A DNA stretch of 64,000 nt from NCBI RefSeq assembly GCF_905475395.1, contig NC_058337.1, positions 96,528,368-96,592,367 on the forward strand, given 5' to 3'. Position numbers and translations under genes: made by a program. Numbering within the stretch: the first letter of the stretch is position 1; every line of letters starts with the position of its first letter. A model generated the notes under the pieces. That model had not been told where the DNA came from. It did no database searches and saw nothing but the letters and a program-made list of their open reading frames with translations. Positions 35,201 to 45,998 of this stretch are shown here, piece after piece. This stretch comes from Chrysoperla carnea (taxonomy: Eukaryota > Arthropoda > Insecta > Neuroptera > Chrysopidae).

Positions 35201-36091
35201 CCCCCCATTCTTTAAATATGCCCCAATTAAAATGCCAATCAATAGAATAAATTTTTGAAAGAACGCGAAATGGTCAATTTTCTCATTAATGGGATAATTT
35301 GTTCGTTGGTAAGTGTGCGTTCGATAGTAAGATAGTATTTGTAGATAGTTAGCGTGCTACAAAACCAAGTAGTCACACATTTGTGACTGCTTGGGTGTGG
35401 GAACCATCAAACTTAGACAATAGAAAATTTTCGATATCAATTTTCTGGGTGAAGAAAATAACTTTGTTACAGGAAGCTAAAAAACTTTTTGAATGTTAAA
35501 AATGTAAATTTTTTTAATAAAAACTTTTATATGTATATGTGTGTACATACAATTTTCCCTGTATTTATTTTTGTTTTAATAGAATTTACCGAATTTTCGC
35601 TTCAAGGAAAATGAGCTATTGGTTTCGTGTTGATAATGTAATTTTGGAACAATTTCTTTAAATGCCTATCGATCCTACTTAATGGACTTGACAAGCTGGA
35701 TTAAGTCGATAGAAGCGGGAGAGGTCATAGCCACAATTTGGTGGGAGTCTATTTAAGAGCTGGATCTTGAAAAATATTCCAAAGAGCCAGGAAAAATCCG
35801 TTAATCATGTCCATAATGTCATTAAGAATTAGAAAGAGAGAATATAAGCCCGATATAACGGAATGAAAAACTCCTTCATAATACCTTCTTAAATCTATCT
35901 TAATACTTATCTATGTAGATTGCTAATCCTTAAACTTTACATTATCATAACAGCGTGTGTACACTGAAATAAGACTTAAAAACATCCAGACGAATATTAA
36001 TCGAATATAGTCCATATGTTTACACATATGTAAATCCTGTTGCATAGTTATAATATTATTTGATTTACATTTGAAAGAGATTCTTCTTGTT
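32204..36091. other. Gene-poor region upstream of LINE copy 2
   Basis: The 136-codon frame at 32452-32862 has no recognisable domain, is rich in F/K/L as expected of translated AT-rich DNA, and runs into a repeat block at 32860-32900. A 51-bp-arm hairpin lies at 33381-33503. A hAT-terminus-like motif (CATGGGCGTCACCAAGGGG) lies at about 34997. Nothing else is supportable. Confidence 0.4.
33381..33503. repeat. Inverted repeat with about 50-bp arms
   Basis: The left arm 33381-33430 (AGAGTTGGTTTTTTGTATGT, then GGACCTTCCAAACAAAGAG and AATAAATAAT) is complementary to 33454-33503 with few mismatches; the spacer is 23 nt. Probably a small fold-back element. Confidence 0.7.
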
Positions 36092-36104
36092 AAGATAGAT
36101 AGGC
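36092..36104 (+). repeat. Target-site duplication, left side of LINE copy 2
   Basis: AAGATAGATAGGC, repeated exactly at 42000-42012 after the poly(A). The leading A residues are ambiguous with the tail. Confidence 0.92.
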
Positions 36105-36434
36105 GAAGATTCTTGTTTCAACTCTCATAGAGTGAAGACACAAATATTTAATTGTCTACAACAATAACAAGAATTATTATTTTTATCAAAAATAAAATAA
36201 ATTGATAAATCCAATATTATTGCATAATTGTTAAAAATTTTTGTTTGTTTGTTTGTGATATACCTTTTTGTTTATAACTTAGGTGAGTCGGATACTTTAT
36301 ATATATATCTGTTTTTGTAATACTAAATTTGTTTTTACTGTATTTTTTCTAAAAACTTATTGTGTCTTTTAGTACATTTAAATTAATTAGAATTTTTATT
36401 GAGTTTTTTTTAAAATAAAATCAACTTTTAAGAG
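36105..36434 (+). promoter_or_regulatory. LINE copy 2 5' UTR with terminal three-helix fold and no ATG
   Basis: 330-nt leader in which I found no ATG. The same three helices as in copy 1 are present: 36109-36117 with 36166-36174 (ATTCTTGTT/AACAAGAAT), 36121-36125 with 36129-36133 (ACTCT/AGAGT), and 36136-36140 with 36153-36157 (AGACA/TGTCT). The last pair differs from copy 1 (AGACG/CGTCT) by a compensating change. GGTGAGT near 36281 matches the donor-like motif near 845 of copy 1. Confidence 0.6.
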
Positions 36435-37808
36435 GTGGCTGAGGATGATCCTCCGCCAGACCCTTCTCGGAGGGGTCTGGATGACCCTCCTCCAAATCCC
36501 GATACTCCAGTAAATATTAATAATCCACCCGAACTACCCAACATCTCTACGAAGGAAAAACCTGTCTACAAATATGCGATAAATTCACTAGGACCTTTCA
36601 AAGTATTTGTAGAGTCAAATGAAAAAAATCTAGGAAGATTGCATCCGTTGGCAATTGGGCGCATATTGTTTAATAATAATGTACCCAACATTGTCAAAAT
36701 AGAAAACTTGGGACGCAATAGGATTTGTATCCAATTTAACTCCCGTACTGCCGCTAACTCTTTCTTGGACAATCCCGTATTAAAAACTGAAAACCTTCGC
36801 GCCTATGTTCCTACCCACTGTGTCACTCGAGTGGGTGTTGTTAAAGACATCGATGAAAATATTGATGAACAAATTATTCTTGATAATATGAAAAACAACA
36901 AAAACATAAACATCCTAAAAGTTCATCGAATGTCAAGAAGAACAACATCCCCCGATGGCACACCATCCTATAAACCCTCCTCTACCATTCAAGTAACCTT
37001 TGAAGGAAGAAATCTTCCCGATTATATTACCCTATTTTATTGTTCCCGTCCCGTAGAAATGTACACATTTCCCGTGACCCAATGTTACAATTGCTGTAGA
37101 TTTGGGCACATTACCAAAAATTGTAAAAGCTCTCCACGATGTGCCAAATGTTCCGAAGACCACCAATCATTGAATTGCACTAAAGATGACAGCTTACCTA
37201 AAATATGCATTAGTTGCAATGGTGACCACTCTGCTACCTATAAGAACTGCCCAGAGTATAAAAGGCAAGTTGCCATCAAAAAAATTATGGCCTCAGATGG
37301 CTTAACATATTTTGAAGCCAGTGGTAAAGTACCTAAAATCTTAAGCAATGTAACCCTTCCTAATCCTATTAATGTGTCGTCTACCCCGCAACAATTTCCT
37401 TTGCTGTCGTATAATTCTTCTCCAATCGCCACAACGACTAGACAAACAATTCGACGGACGTACTCTAAGGCTACTACTTCACCAACTACCGCCCCTGTTC
37501 CTAAGAAACGAAAAGACTCCACTCCCCTTACAAATCCTATTGCGGCCCAAATTGATAATTTGTTGATTAACCCCAACGGTAGGTCGAATTCTCCCATATT
37601 TTATAGTTTTCCATCTACTTCTACTACCTTACCCTCCCCCAACGACCCATTTTTTTCTACACTAATCTCAGTTTTGAACTCTTTTGAATTAGACCCGACT
37701 ATTAAAACAAACATTGTACAAACTATTATAAATAAAATCACTAATGGATCAGGTGTCCCAAGAACTCAAACTGCTTCAATGGAACATCCGAAGCATCAAT
37801 CAAAATAA
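36435..37808 (+). CDS. LINE copy 2 ORF1, gag-like nucleic-acid-binding protein
   Basis: 457 codons, the same length as copy 1. Knuckles: CYNCCRFGHITKNC, CAKCSEDHQSLNC and CISCNGDHSATYKNC, followed by PEYKRQVAIKKIMA. The conserved N-terminal PPDPSR-GL motif lies 7-15 codons after the GTG. The frame is closed by TAA at 36429-36431 and the first in-frame ATG is at 36888, codon 152, well inside conserved sequence. GTG at 36435 (G at -3, G at +4) is therefore the likely start. The first ATG downstream of the leader (36445) is in another frame. Confidence 0.87.
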   Translation: MAEDDPPPDPSRRGLDDPPPNPDTPVNINNPPELPNISTKEKPVYKYAINSLGPFKVFVESNEKNLGRLHPLAIGRILFNNNVPNIVKIENLGRNRICIQFNSRTAANSFLDNPVLKTENLRAYVPTHCVTRVGVVKDIDENIDEQIILDNMKNNKNINILKVHRMSRRTTSPDGTPSYKPSSTIQVTFEGRNLPDYITLFYCSRPVEMYTFPVTQCYNCCRFGHITKNCKSSPRCAKCSEDHQSLNCTKDDSLPKICISCNGDHSATYKNCPEYKRQVAIKKIMASDGLTYFEASGKVPKILSNVTLPNPINVSSTPQQFPLLSYNSSPIATTTRQTIRRTYSKATTSPTTAPVPKKRKDSTPLTNPIAAQIDNLLINPNGRSNSPIFYSFPSTSTTLPSPNDPFFSTLISVLNSFELDPTIKTNIVQTIINKITNGSGVPRTQTASMEHPKHQSK

Positions 37809-40800
37809 ATCCAACCTGGCTCTCATTTTATTTACCTATCCCATTGATGTTGTATTGCTTAGTGAAACTTGGCTAAAACCAACCTCAACATCAAAAATTC
37901 GCGGATATCAAATTTTCCGGAATGATAGATATGATGGCTATGGTGGCACTGCGATTCTTGTAGGGAAGGGTGTTTCGGCTCAACTTATTCCGATTGAGTC
38001 GAATAACCCTTTTTTCCAGGTAATCGCGGTGAGAGTTGCTGGCATATCTATAGTTTCCATCTACAACAATTCTTCTCAAAATATTTTATCTTCCGAAGAA
38101 CTTAACCTAATGTTTCAGAATGTTCCCGAACCTGTAATAATTGCTGGTGACTTAAATTATCATCATCCTCTATGGGGCTGCACTGCGTCCGATAGAGGAG
38201 GTGATATTCTAATGGAATTCATGGATTCCAATAACTTGGTTTGCATGAATGACGGATCACCGACAACTATTCCTTCACCTCAACAAAGATCATCTGCTAT
38301 CGATATCTCTTTTTGTTCTCCTCACCTAAGCTTAATTTCGTTCTGGCATACATTAAATGATAGCTATGGTAGCGATCATTTTCCCATTTTAATAACCTTA
38401 AATCATCGTCATAATTTACTCCTCCCCAGACATACCCCCCGTAGACAGTTCGAGAGAGCAGATTGGCCTCTGTTTTCTCGTACTGTAGATGACTTTCTTC
38501 CACCCCCCACATCCGATAATAATCCCTTGGAATGGTATTCCAGTTTTCATCAAAGTTTGGTCTCTGCTGGGAATATAGCCATTCCAAATTCCAAATGTCC
38601 TAAAAAACCGTTTTCCCTAACACCTTGGTGGGATGACGAATGTAAATTGCAAATTCAAACCAGGAAGGAGGCCTTGAGGTCTCTCAAGGCCAATTTTACA
38701 CAGGATAATTTTTGTAATTTTAGAAGAACCCAGGCACAAACCAGGCGTCTATTTAAGGAAAAAAAGCGGAATTCCTGGAAGATTTTTTGCGAAGGTCTTT
38801 CCAGGAGTACGCCTATTAAAGAGATCTGGAATAAGGTTAAGATGTATAGGGGGGCTATTAACCCATATCCTCCTTCTCCATCAAACCAGGGTTGGATCTT
38901 AGATTTCTTACAAAATCTGACTCCAGACTTTGCCCTTATACCTATTCAAACCCTGCCCGCAAAAAATAATCATCCTATGGATCGTCCGTTCGGAATATGT
39001 GAGCTAAGGGGTGTGTTGTCTGGTCTTGTGGATTCGTCTCCTGGCCCGGATAACATATCCTATAGTATGTTGAAAAACTTGTCGGACAGTACAATATCAT
39101 CTTTTCTGTCAATACTAAATCAACTACTTAGTAACTCATCTATCCCCGACGAATGGAGACATACGATGATCATTCCAATCCTTAAACCCAATAAAGATCC
39201 TAATACACACCAATCTTACCGTCCCATTGCGCTAGCCTCGTGCGTATCAAAGATTATGGAACACCTAGTAAAAAACAGGTTGGAATGGTGGTGTGAATAC
39301 AATAACATCGTTCCACCATACTCACGAGGCTTCCGTAAAAATGCCTCTACCCTAGATAACCTTTCTGTACTCTTGACTGATATCCAGATTTCTTTCTCCG
39401 AGAATGGATACCTGGTTTGCTGCTTGATTGACGTGAAAGGAGCCTTCGATAATGTTGACATTAACATTCTCATTAACATTCTCACGTCTCTGTCGGCTCC
39501 CCCTGGACTAACTTCATTCATCTACGAATTTTTAAAAATTCGTCATCTCACCGTCAACTACCAAAATCATTTATCCGGTCCTAGAACTGCATCAATGGGC
39601 TTACCCCAAGGTGCAGTCTTGAGTCCCCTTCTCTTCAATATCTATACCTCTGGCTTACAGAATGTAATTCAGCCTCCCTCTCAACTCCTGCGATACGCAG
39701 ATGATCTTGTCCTATACTCGTCGTCCAAATCCTTACAAACGGCTGTAGATAATGTTTCAAACGCTCTAGTTTTACTACATAACCATTTAAGATCTATCAA
39801 TCTGGAAATTTCAGCTACAAAAAGCTCAGCCCTTGTTTTCTCTAGGCACAGATACAATATCGAATCAATTCCGTTTCTCAACACATCCATCCCTTGCCAC
39901 CCATCCGCAAAATTCCTAGGAGTCTTTTTTGATGGAAAGTTGCAATGGAATTCCCATGTCGAATATATCGTAAGTAAGTGTACTCCTCGAATTAACATCC
40001 TCCGTGGCCTCACCAAAGTTTGGTGGGGAGCTGATCAAAGTACTTTACTTATGATATACAGACAAATCATTCGAAGTTTCATCGATTATGGCTCATTCCT
40101 CCTATGCCCAATATCAAACCAACGATCCTCAAAGTTAGATAAAATCCAGTTTCAATCCTTGCGTATTGCCCTAGGACAAATGCGCTCCTGTCCTACTAAC
40201 GCCCTATTGATTGAAGCAGCGGATCCTCCATTGATAGTCCGTCGTCTGTATTTGGCAAAAAAATTTTTCCTCAACCAATATTCCTCTTTATCCCACCCGT
40301 TAATTCCAAAACTTGCCCAACTCAACCAGCTTTGTACAAATTCGGCCTACTGGAGAAATAAAAGTCTCCCTCTTCTCTTGGTGGCTTATCGTGTATTTGC
40401 AATAATCCCTATTTATCAATCTCTTTTATCTCCCTTCTTCACCTTTGACTTTCCATCCCGATATACGGAAATCCCGGTATTCATTGATTGTGGACTTGAC
40501 AGCGAACATGCAAATTATGGCTCGCCCTTCGTCAATTCCACTTTTAATGATTATCTCTTCTCAACTCTCCCCAACTATACCTACATCTATACAGACGCCT
40601 CTAAGTTGAGTGTAGACTCACGTGTGGGAGTCGCGTTTCATTGTGGTGCGCATTCTACCACACTGAGTATTTCAAAAAACTTTTCAATCTTCTCAGCGGA
40701 GTGTGTTGCCATTTTGGGGGCACTCGCATATGTGGAGACAAATGGTATTAGAAAAACAGCTATAATATCCGACTCGCTTAGTTCTCTCTCTCTGCTAAAA

Positions 40801-41439
40801 CAAAATTGCATTTCCTCCAAAACTCCCTCTCTCATAGTACTAATCAAAAACACCGTACTCAAACTAATTCAAAAACGTTTCTACGTTGCCTTTGTGTGGT
40901 GTCCATCACATATTGGTATACGTGGGAACGAATTTGTTGATATGTTGGCTAGGGACGCAGTTCAAACAGGACCAGAAGATAACTCACCACCACCCGCACA
41001 AGATCTGTGGGCTATCTGCAAGAGTTCTATGCTGAGTGATTGGACCCAAATGTGGAATACATCGCCTAAAGGGCGTAAGCTATACGATATAAAACCAACT
41101 CCATCACTTGAAACATGGTTCCACAAATGGGATGTGGGCAGAAAAAGCATAACAATGATTGGTCGCATGAGAACAGGCCACAATTCGTTACCCGCCCATC
41201 TACATCGAATACATATTGTCCCAGACAGCAGATGTAGATGTGGATATTATTATTGTGACATAAATCACATAACGTTCGCCTGCCCACTCCTTAATCAGCA
41301 TAGACCCATGCTACTAAGCTCCCTAGCCCGTATGGGCGTTTTTGGTCCTTACTATATTCCCCACCTCCTATCCTTAAATAAGTATGAAATCCTTTCTGCA
41401 ATTTGCACCTTCCTTAACAAGTCCAAAATCCAAATTTAA
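37744..41439 (+). CDS. LINE copy 2 ORF2: endonuclease, reverse transcriptase, RNase H
   Basis: 1231 residues, two fewer than copy 1. Endonuclease motifs LLQWNIRS, LLSETWL, IAGDLNYHHPLWG, SSAIDISF and SYGSDHFPI; RT motifs LIDVKGAFDN, GLPQGAVLSPLLFNIY and YADD at residue 651, exactly as in copy 1; RNase H motifs YTDASKL, SAECVAILGAL, ISDSLSSL and CPSHIGIRGNEFVDMLARDA; and the C-terminal CRCGYYYCDINHITFAC. All catalytic residues I can identify are kept and no stop or frameshift is visible. The ATG at 37744 begins MDQ as in copy 1 and overlaps ORF1 by 65 nt. Confidence 0.95.
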   Translation: MDQVSQELKLLQWNIRSINQNKSNLALILFTYPIDVVLLSETWLKPTSTSKIRGYQIFRNDRYDGYGGTAILVGKGVSAQLIPIESNNPFFQVIAVRVAGISIVSIYNNSSQNILSSEELNLMFQNVPEPVIIAGDLNYHHPLWGCTASDRGGDILMEFMDSNNLVCMNDGSPTTIPSPQQRSSAIDISFCSPHLSLISFWHTLNDSYGSDHFPILITLNHRHNLLLPRHTPRRQFERADWPLFSRTVDDFLPPPTSDNNPLEWYSSFHQSLVSAGNIAIPNSKCPKKPFSLTPWWDDECKLQIQTRKEALRSLKANFTQDNFCNFRRTQAQTRRLFKEKKRNSWKIFCEGLSRSTPIKEIWNKVKMYRGAINPYPPSPSNQGWILDFLQNLTPDFALIPIQTLPAKNNHPMDRPFGICELRGVLSGLVDSSPGPDNISYSMLKNLSDSTISSFLSILNQLLSNSSIPDEWRHTMIIPILKPNKDPNTHQSYRPIALASCVSKIMEHLVKNRLEWWCEYNNIVPPYSRGFRKNASTLDNLSVLLTDIQISFSENGYLVCCLIDVKGAFDNVDINILINILTSLSAPPGLTSFIYEFLKIRHLTVNYQNHLSGPRTASMGLPQGAVLSPLLFNIYTSGLQNVIQPPSQLLRYADDLVLYSSSKSLQTAVDNVSNALVLLHNHLRSINLEISATKSSALVFSRHRYNIESIPFLNTSIPCHPSAKFLGVFFDGKLQWNSHVEYIVSKCTPRINILRGLTKVWWGADQSTLLMIYRQIIRSFIDYGSFLLCPISNQRSSKLDKIQFQSLRIALGQMRSCPTNALLIEAADPPLIVRRLYLAKKFFLNQYSSLSHPLIPKLAQLNQLCTNSAYWRNKSLPLLLVAYRVFAIIPIYQSLLSPFFTFDFPSRYTEIPVFIDCGLDSEHANYGSPFVNSTFNDYLFSTLPNYTYIYTDASKLSVDSRVGVAFHCGAHSTTLSISKNFSIFSAECVAILGALAYVETNGIRKTAIISDSLSSLSLLKQNCISSKTPSLIVLIKNTVLKLIQKRFYVAFVWCPSHIGIRGNEFVDMLARDAVQTGPEDNSPPPAQDLWAICKSSMLSDWTQMWNTSPKGRKLYDIKPTPSLETWFHKWDVGRKSITMIGRMRTGHNSLPAHLHRIHIVPDSRCRCGYYYCDINHITFACPLLNQHRPMLLSSLARMGVFGPYYIPHLLSLNKYEILSAICTFLNKSKIQI

Positions 41440-41999
41440 ATGCAACTCCATTCTCGTTTTTTTTTCTCTCTCTTTTTTTATTTTTTGCTTCTGTTAAAAT
41501 TTTTTTTTGTTTAATGTTTAACCCTCTCTATTGTCAACCTTTCCGCGGCCCCCAACCTGTGTTTTTACGTGTTATTTCCTCTGTATAAAGTCTCGACGGG
41601 TCCCGACGACGAATTTCCTATCTAATTTCACATGTATCCCTGTGTATATAGATATAAAATTGAAAAGTATAATTTAAAAAATTTTTTTTTTTTTTCTCTC
41701 ATCCTTTTTTTTTTTTTTTTTGGCTGAACTAAAAATGTATTTATTTAATTATTTTGTTAATTTGCTCCTTTTTTTTTCTTTTTTTTTTTTCTCTTTTCCT
41801 TTTTTAAGAGTATATCTGTTTGTTTTAGATAATCCAGCATAAATAATTTTATATTTTTATCTACATTTTTTTTTCTTTTTTTTCTCTGAATTGTTTAATT
41901 TATGCATTATTTATTGTTAATTAAATGTACTTTTTTGGTTAATGGCTATATAGCAGTTTTGCTGAAGCCAGTTTTAATAAAATAAAAAAAAAAAAAAAA
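41440..41999 (+). other. LINE copy 2 3' UTR, terminal hairpin and poly(A)
   Basis: Pyrimidine- and T-rich 3' UTR. The GC-rich block at about 41526-41612 (CCGCGGCCCCCAACC, then CTCGACGGGTCCCGACGACG) matches copy 1. The terminal hairpin at 41943-41970 pairs TGGCT with AGCCA and an inner AGCA with TGCT. An A-rich tail of about 25 nt follows. Confidence 0.65.
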
Positions 42000-42012
42000 A
42001 AGATAGATAGGC
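42000..42012 (+). repeat. Target-site duplication, right side of LINE copy 2
   Basis: AAGATAGATAGGC, identical to 36092-36104. Confidence 0.92.
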
Positions 42013-42760
42013 AGTATGTTTTACTTCTGTAATATGAAAATAGTATAGCCACAAATATTATTGCTCAATTATCTATAAAAATAAAATGAATAAAAGCTTG
42101 GATTAGGTAATTAATTAAAACCATTTAGAAAAATTAAATCAATTAGTATTTTTATTTATTTATGATATTATATACATTTAGATATATTTTTTATTTTATT
42201 TAAAATAGGTCTAATAATCCAATATTCATAATAATAAATTGTAATAAGAAATACTTATATTTGAATAATCATTTTTTAAATATATGTCATTACTATACAA
42301 CTTTTTATGTTTTAATATTTAATATTTTATTAATACAGTTTTAACCAAAATAAATGTACATGTACATAAGTAATCTGAGGTTACTCGCTCCCTCTATCTG
42401 CCAATCCATATTTTTAGTAGGAATATTAAAAAATATAATACAAATAAAAATATTTAGGGGGAGCGGGCCTTTGCATTAATATTTTTTTATTAAACCGATT
42501 TAAAATAAATATCATTATTGAAAAAAATTTCAACTATAAATGTATTAAAAGTATTTTATTCATCAAACAAAATATGTCACAAGATTTTAAGCAAAATCAA
42601 TTTGTAATACTTAAAAAAATCATGGACTAGCTAGAATTTATAAATTATTATTATCCAAAATTAAATACGGTCTGGGTGATACAAAATTAATTTATAAAAT
42701 TGTATTTTTTTAGCATGTAATTAACTCACCGTATCTTAATTTGACGCGTTCGAGGCTCGA

Positions 42761-42984
42761 TTATTGGGAGCTCATTATATTAGGGGAGCCCAAGAAGGGA
42801 TTTATGCAGTAACTCGAGCGAGTCAGATTATTATATGAGGGATTCTTTGGGTTCCGCGCGTAGGGCAGACAATCAGATTTGAGATTGGTAAAAAGAAATT
42901 GCGATAGATGAATTAGCTCGAATCTGACTCGCTCGAGTTACTAATCCCTTCTTGTTCTCCCCTAATATAATGAGCTCCCAATAA
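42761..42984. mobile_element. Fold-back element with about 70-bp arms
   Basis: The left arm (TTATTGGGAGCTCATTATAT, then TAGGGGAG, AAGAAGGGATT and AACTCGAGCGAGTCAGATT) is complementary to 42914-42984. The roughly 80-nt spacer contains GGGTTCCGCGCG. It is notably GC-richer than its surroundings and has no open frame. Confidence 0.7.
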
Positions 42985-44696
42985 TGAATATTAGGTACCT
43001 AGTGAATTAATTATGTATAGAAACCATAGAAACAAACAAAATGGTATTAGACGGAGATGCAGAGCCGAGTTTTACTCTAGTCTTTTCAATATAGTTGTCA
43101 TTACGTAAAGTGGATGTGGGAGGAACCTTTTCGGTAATGGTGGCTAAAACTCCTGATGCGGGGGGGGGGGGCTGCGAGTAAAAATCTGCTCGTGTTATTT
43201 AATATTTTCACTTTCATAGTGGTCACACACACAAACACACACACGCACACACACACTTAGCGGTCTTATAACTCTCACTCTTTATCGTCGAAATTTAAGG
43301 TAGTTCCTCCGCGACCGTCCAGTCAAAAAGTTTTGGACTAATACTATCATTCAGTGCATTATCTGTGCTATGACTATTATACATATACCATATATTATTT
43401 TCAAAAGACTGTAGTTACTCACAATTATATATTCTATACGTATACACACACATACTTTGATATCTATCTTTACCATTAGTTTTTATATGCTTTCCACAAA
43501 AATCATCGCTAAAACGAGTTATTTATTTAAGTTTTTTATCGAAACTATATGGTAAATAATTTTTATTTTTATTTATATATTTTCTAAATATAGTATTCTA
43601 CATTATATTAGTTTTTCATAGAGATGGTGGACGTCATTCATTGGTAAATAAATATAATATTTGTAAATTTGTGTATTTTTATACACTTCTCCCATGTACA
43701 CGTACAAATTGCGTCACTTTTAATTGCTAATATCTCATGTATGGCATGGTAAATCATCTTCTAATTTTAACAGCAAGTGTATTATGAATTAAATATTTTA
43801 TATTCTGAGTTTTGAGAAATTCTTGGAATATCACTTTCGTGTAGGTACTACCTTAAAAAAAAAAGACGTTTTAAATATTCAAAAATTAGAAAAAAAAACT
43901 ATTTGACATAAATTAATAATCTGAGAATTTTTTAATTTTATTTTTGATTCTTTTCGTTATTTTAAAAGGATGATCATTCTTATAAGAGCATTGTTGTCGA
44001 AATTCCCAAAGGAACCATCCAAATTTCCCTTTGGTTTATTAATTTCCCATTCTTTTTTTAATGTTTGTTTTGCTTTAAGAAATTTTTGTAAAATAACATT
44101 TACGGAATTATACATTCAGCCACACTGCATTATTTATTCAAAGGCATATATTCAAAAAAAAATTTAGTTGCCAAAACAAGTCAAAAATAATAATAAATCC
44201 AAATATAGCCAATCAAAATTATATAATCGCAGGTAATCACTATATAAACACAATAATTAACAACAATAATTATGGCGAAACATTACATCTGTATAACTAA
44301 CATTCTATGTCTATAAAGTCGCCCATAAAAAGGTTCCAATTATAATCGATAGATAGAGTCTTGTACAATAAGCAGGATTGTACAATAATTTAGTTTTTTT
44401 TTTTTTTTGTTTCTATGGTCTTAAAACTATATTTTGTCAAAAAATCTGCTATTTGATCTTAAATAGAATGAATTCTATAAAATCATTGGCTAAATCATTT
44501 ATTTGATGGCGATTGATTTTTGTTGAAAAACCCATACATTCAATGCTAAGAATTATTCCGATTTATCATTATTATGAGTTCAGTGAGTCACATTCTAAAA
44601 TGACTCTTTTTCTTTAGAATTAAAACAGTTGAACAGCATTAAACAAATTTGTCAAATCATTTGTAAAGTAAATTGAAAATTTTATACACATAAAAA
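42985..44696. other. Intergenic DNA between LINE copy 2 and the Rpn7-like gene
   Basis: Holds a G-tract (about 43161-43170), an (AC)n microsatellite (about 43209-43255) and AT-rich DNA. The 65-codon frame at 43970 shows no recognisable domain. The promoter of the Rpn7-like gene should lie left of 44697; no motif is clear. Confidence 0.4.
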
Positions 44697-45998
44697 ATGA
44701 ACATGGATTCAGTAATTGTCGATTCTGAGGAGGTAAAAAGTATTGAAAGTGTTAATTTAGAGTTACAATCGTTCGATGATTTAATTCAATCATATTTAAA
44801 AACACTCGCTATACCTGTGGAACCAGCTAATCCTGAGAATTGTGAATCAACTCCAGATTACATGAAAGTAGCACGATTAAAATTTTTCATAAGTTTAAAT
44901 GATTCGTACATCGATACTGAAAATGTGAGAAGACAACTCATGAATTTAATAGAACTAAATAATATGTTACCGTACTATGAAAATTGTTGTGAATATTTTA
45001 AGTGGCCTGTTGATGAAAAATTAGTTGCGAAGATGAAAGCAAATATTGACACACAAATAATAGAATTGGATAAGTATGAAAAAAATGAAGAAAATACATC
45101 CTATGCATGGAAGAAACGCTTAGATTTCTATTTAAAAATTGGTGATTACGAAAAAGCTTATCAATGGGCGTATGAAAAGTCCGAGGATTCAACATTTAGT
45201 ACAAACAGTCGTTTGGAGGCTACGTTTGCATTATTTCGAATTGCTTACTGTGATAATTGTAATGTTGCAGCAATGGGAAAATCTGTTGAAAAAGCTAAAC
45301 ATTTTATAGATAGCGCTGAACATAAAGCTGATTGGACTGGACGTAATAAATTTAAAGCATATGAAGGTCTATATGGTTTGGCTGTTCGAGATTATAAACG
45401 TGCTTCTATGAACTTAACCGATTGTGTTTCAACCTTCGAATCATACGAATTGACGGATTTTAATAAAATCGTAAAATTTACGGTAATAGCTTCTATGATT
45501 GCATTACCTCGTTGTGATATACGAAAGAAAATTGTTAACTATGGATTAATTATGCAGGAGTTGAATTATCCTCAATGTGAACATTTAAAAGAATTCGTTT
45601 TATCATTTAATGAGTGCCGTTATGGTGACTTCTTACGAATTTTGGCTGTAACTGAGCTCGTCCTTCGATTTGAACCATTAACATATCCACATTATCGGCA
45701 GTATATACGAGAGATGAAACTTAAAGCATACGCACAAATGTTACAATCCTATTCGATTGTAAGTCTCAAACGAATGGCGGAAATTTTTGGAGTTACAAGT
45801 GATTATATTGAAAATGATGTTAGTACATTTACGGCTAGTGGTAAGCTTACCTGTCGTATTGATAAAGTGGCTGGAAAAATAATAACTGCTAATGCTGGTA
45901 TTGCTTATGATCGCTCTTTAACTTATCAAAACTGTATTAAAAGGGGTGACTTCTTGTTGAATCGTATAAAACGAATAGCCAGAATTATTGAGTCATAG
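44697..45998 (+). CDS. Intronless 26S proteasome lid subunit Rpn7/PSMD6-like protein
   Basis: 433 residues in one uninterrupted exon. Recognisable Rpn7 blocks include NNMLPYYENCCEYFKWPVD, LDFYLKIGDYEKAYQWAYE, NKFKAYEGLYGLAVRDYKRA, CVSTFESYELTDF, SMIALPRCDIRKK, FNECRYGDFL, PHYRQYIREMKLKAYAQML, and a C-terminal PCI domain ending KLTCRIDKVAGKI and GDFLLNRIKRIARII. Rpn7 is a scaffold subunit of the 19S lid. The protein is about 45 residues longer than the usual ~390 because of an N-terminal extension, and it diverges from the strongly conserved canonical subunit. Absence of introns plus divergence suggests a retrocopy that kept its frame, perhaps with a tissue-specific role. Two ATGs (44697, 44703) are possible starts; the second has the better context (AACATGG). 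AATAAA at 46045-46050 is a likely polyadenylation signal. Confidence 0.85.
   Translation: MNMDSVIVDSEEVKSIESVNLELQSFDDLIQSYLKTLAIPVEPANPENCESTPDYMKVARLKFFISLNDSYIDTENVRRQLMNLIELNNMLPYYENCCEYFKWPVDEKLVAKMKANIDTQIIELDKYEKNEENTSYAWKKRLDFYLKIGDYEKAYQWAYEKSEDSTFSTNSRLEATFALFRIAYCDNCNVAAMGKSVEKAKHFIDSAEHKADWTGRNKFKAYEGLYGLAVRDYKRASMNLTDCVSTFESYELTDFNKIVKFTVIASMIALPRCDIRKKIVNYGLIMQELNYPQCEHLKEFVLSFNECRYGDFLRILAVTELVLRFEPLTYPHYRQYIREMKLKAYAQMLQSYSIVSLKRMAEIFGVTSDYIENDVSTFTASGKLTCRIDKVAGKIITANAGIAYDRSLTYQNCIKRGDFLLNRIKRIARIIES

Larger units (their letters stand above)
36105..41999 (+). mobile_element. Full-length non-LTR retrotransposon (I-group-like LINE), copy 2
   Basis: Same organisation as copy 1: ATG-free leader, zinc-knuckle ORF1 (36435-37808), EN-RT-RNase H ORF2 (37744-41439), GC-rich block and terminal hairpin in the 3' UTR, poly(A), and 13-bp target-site duplications. 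Both ORFs are intact. The proteins differ from copy 1 at about one residue in five over the first 100 residues of ORF2, and both are intact, so the copies descend from separate lineages of one family rather than from a recent duplication. Confidence 0.95.
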
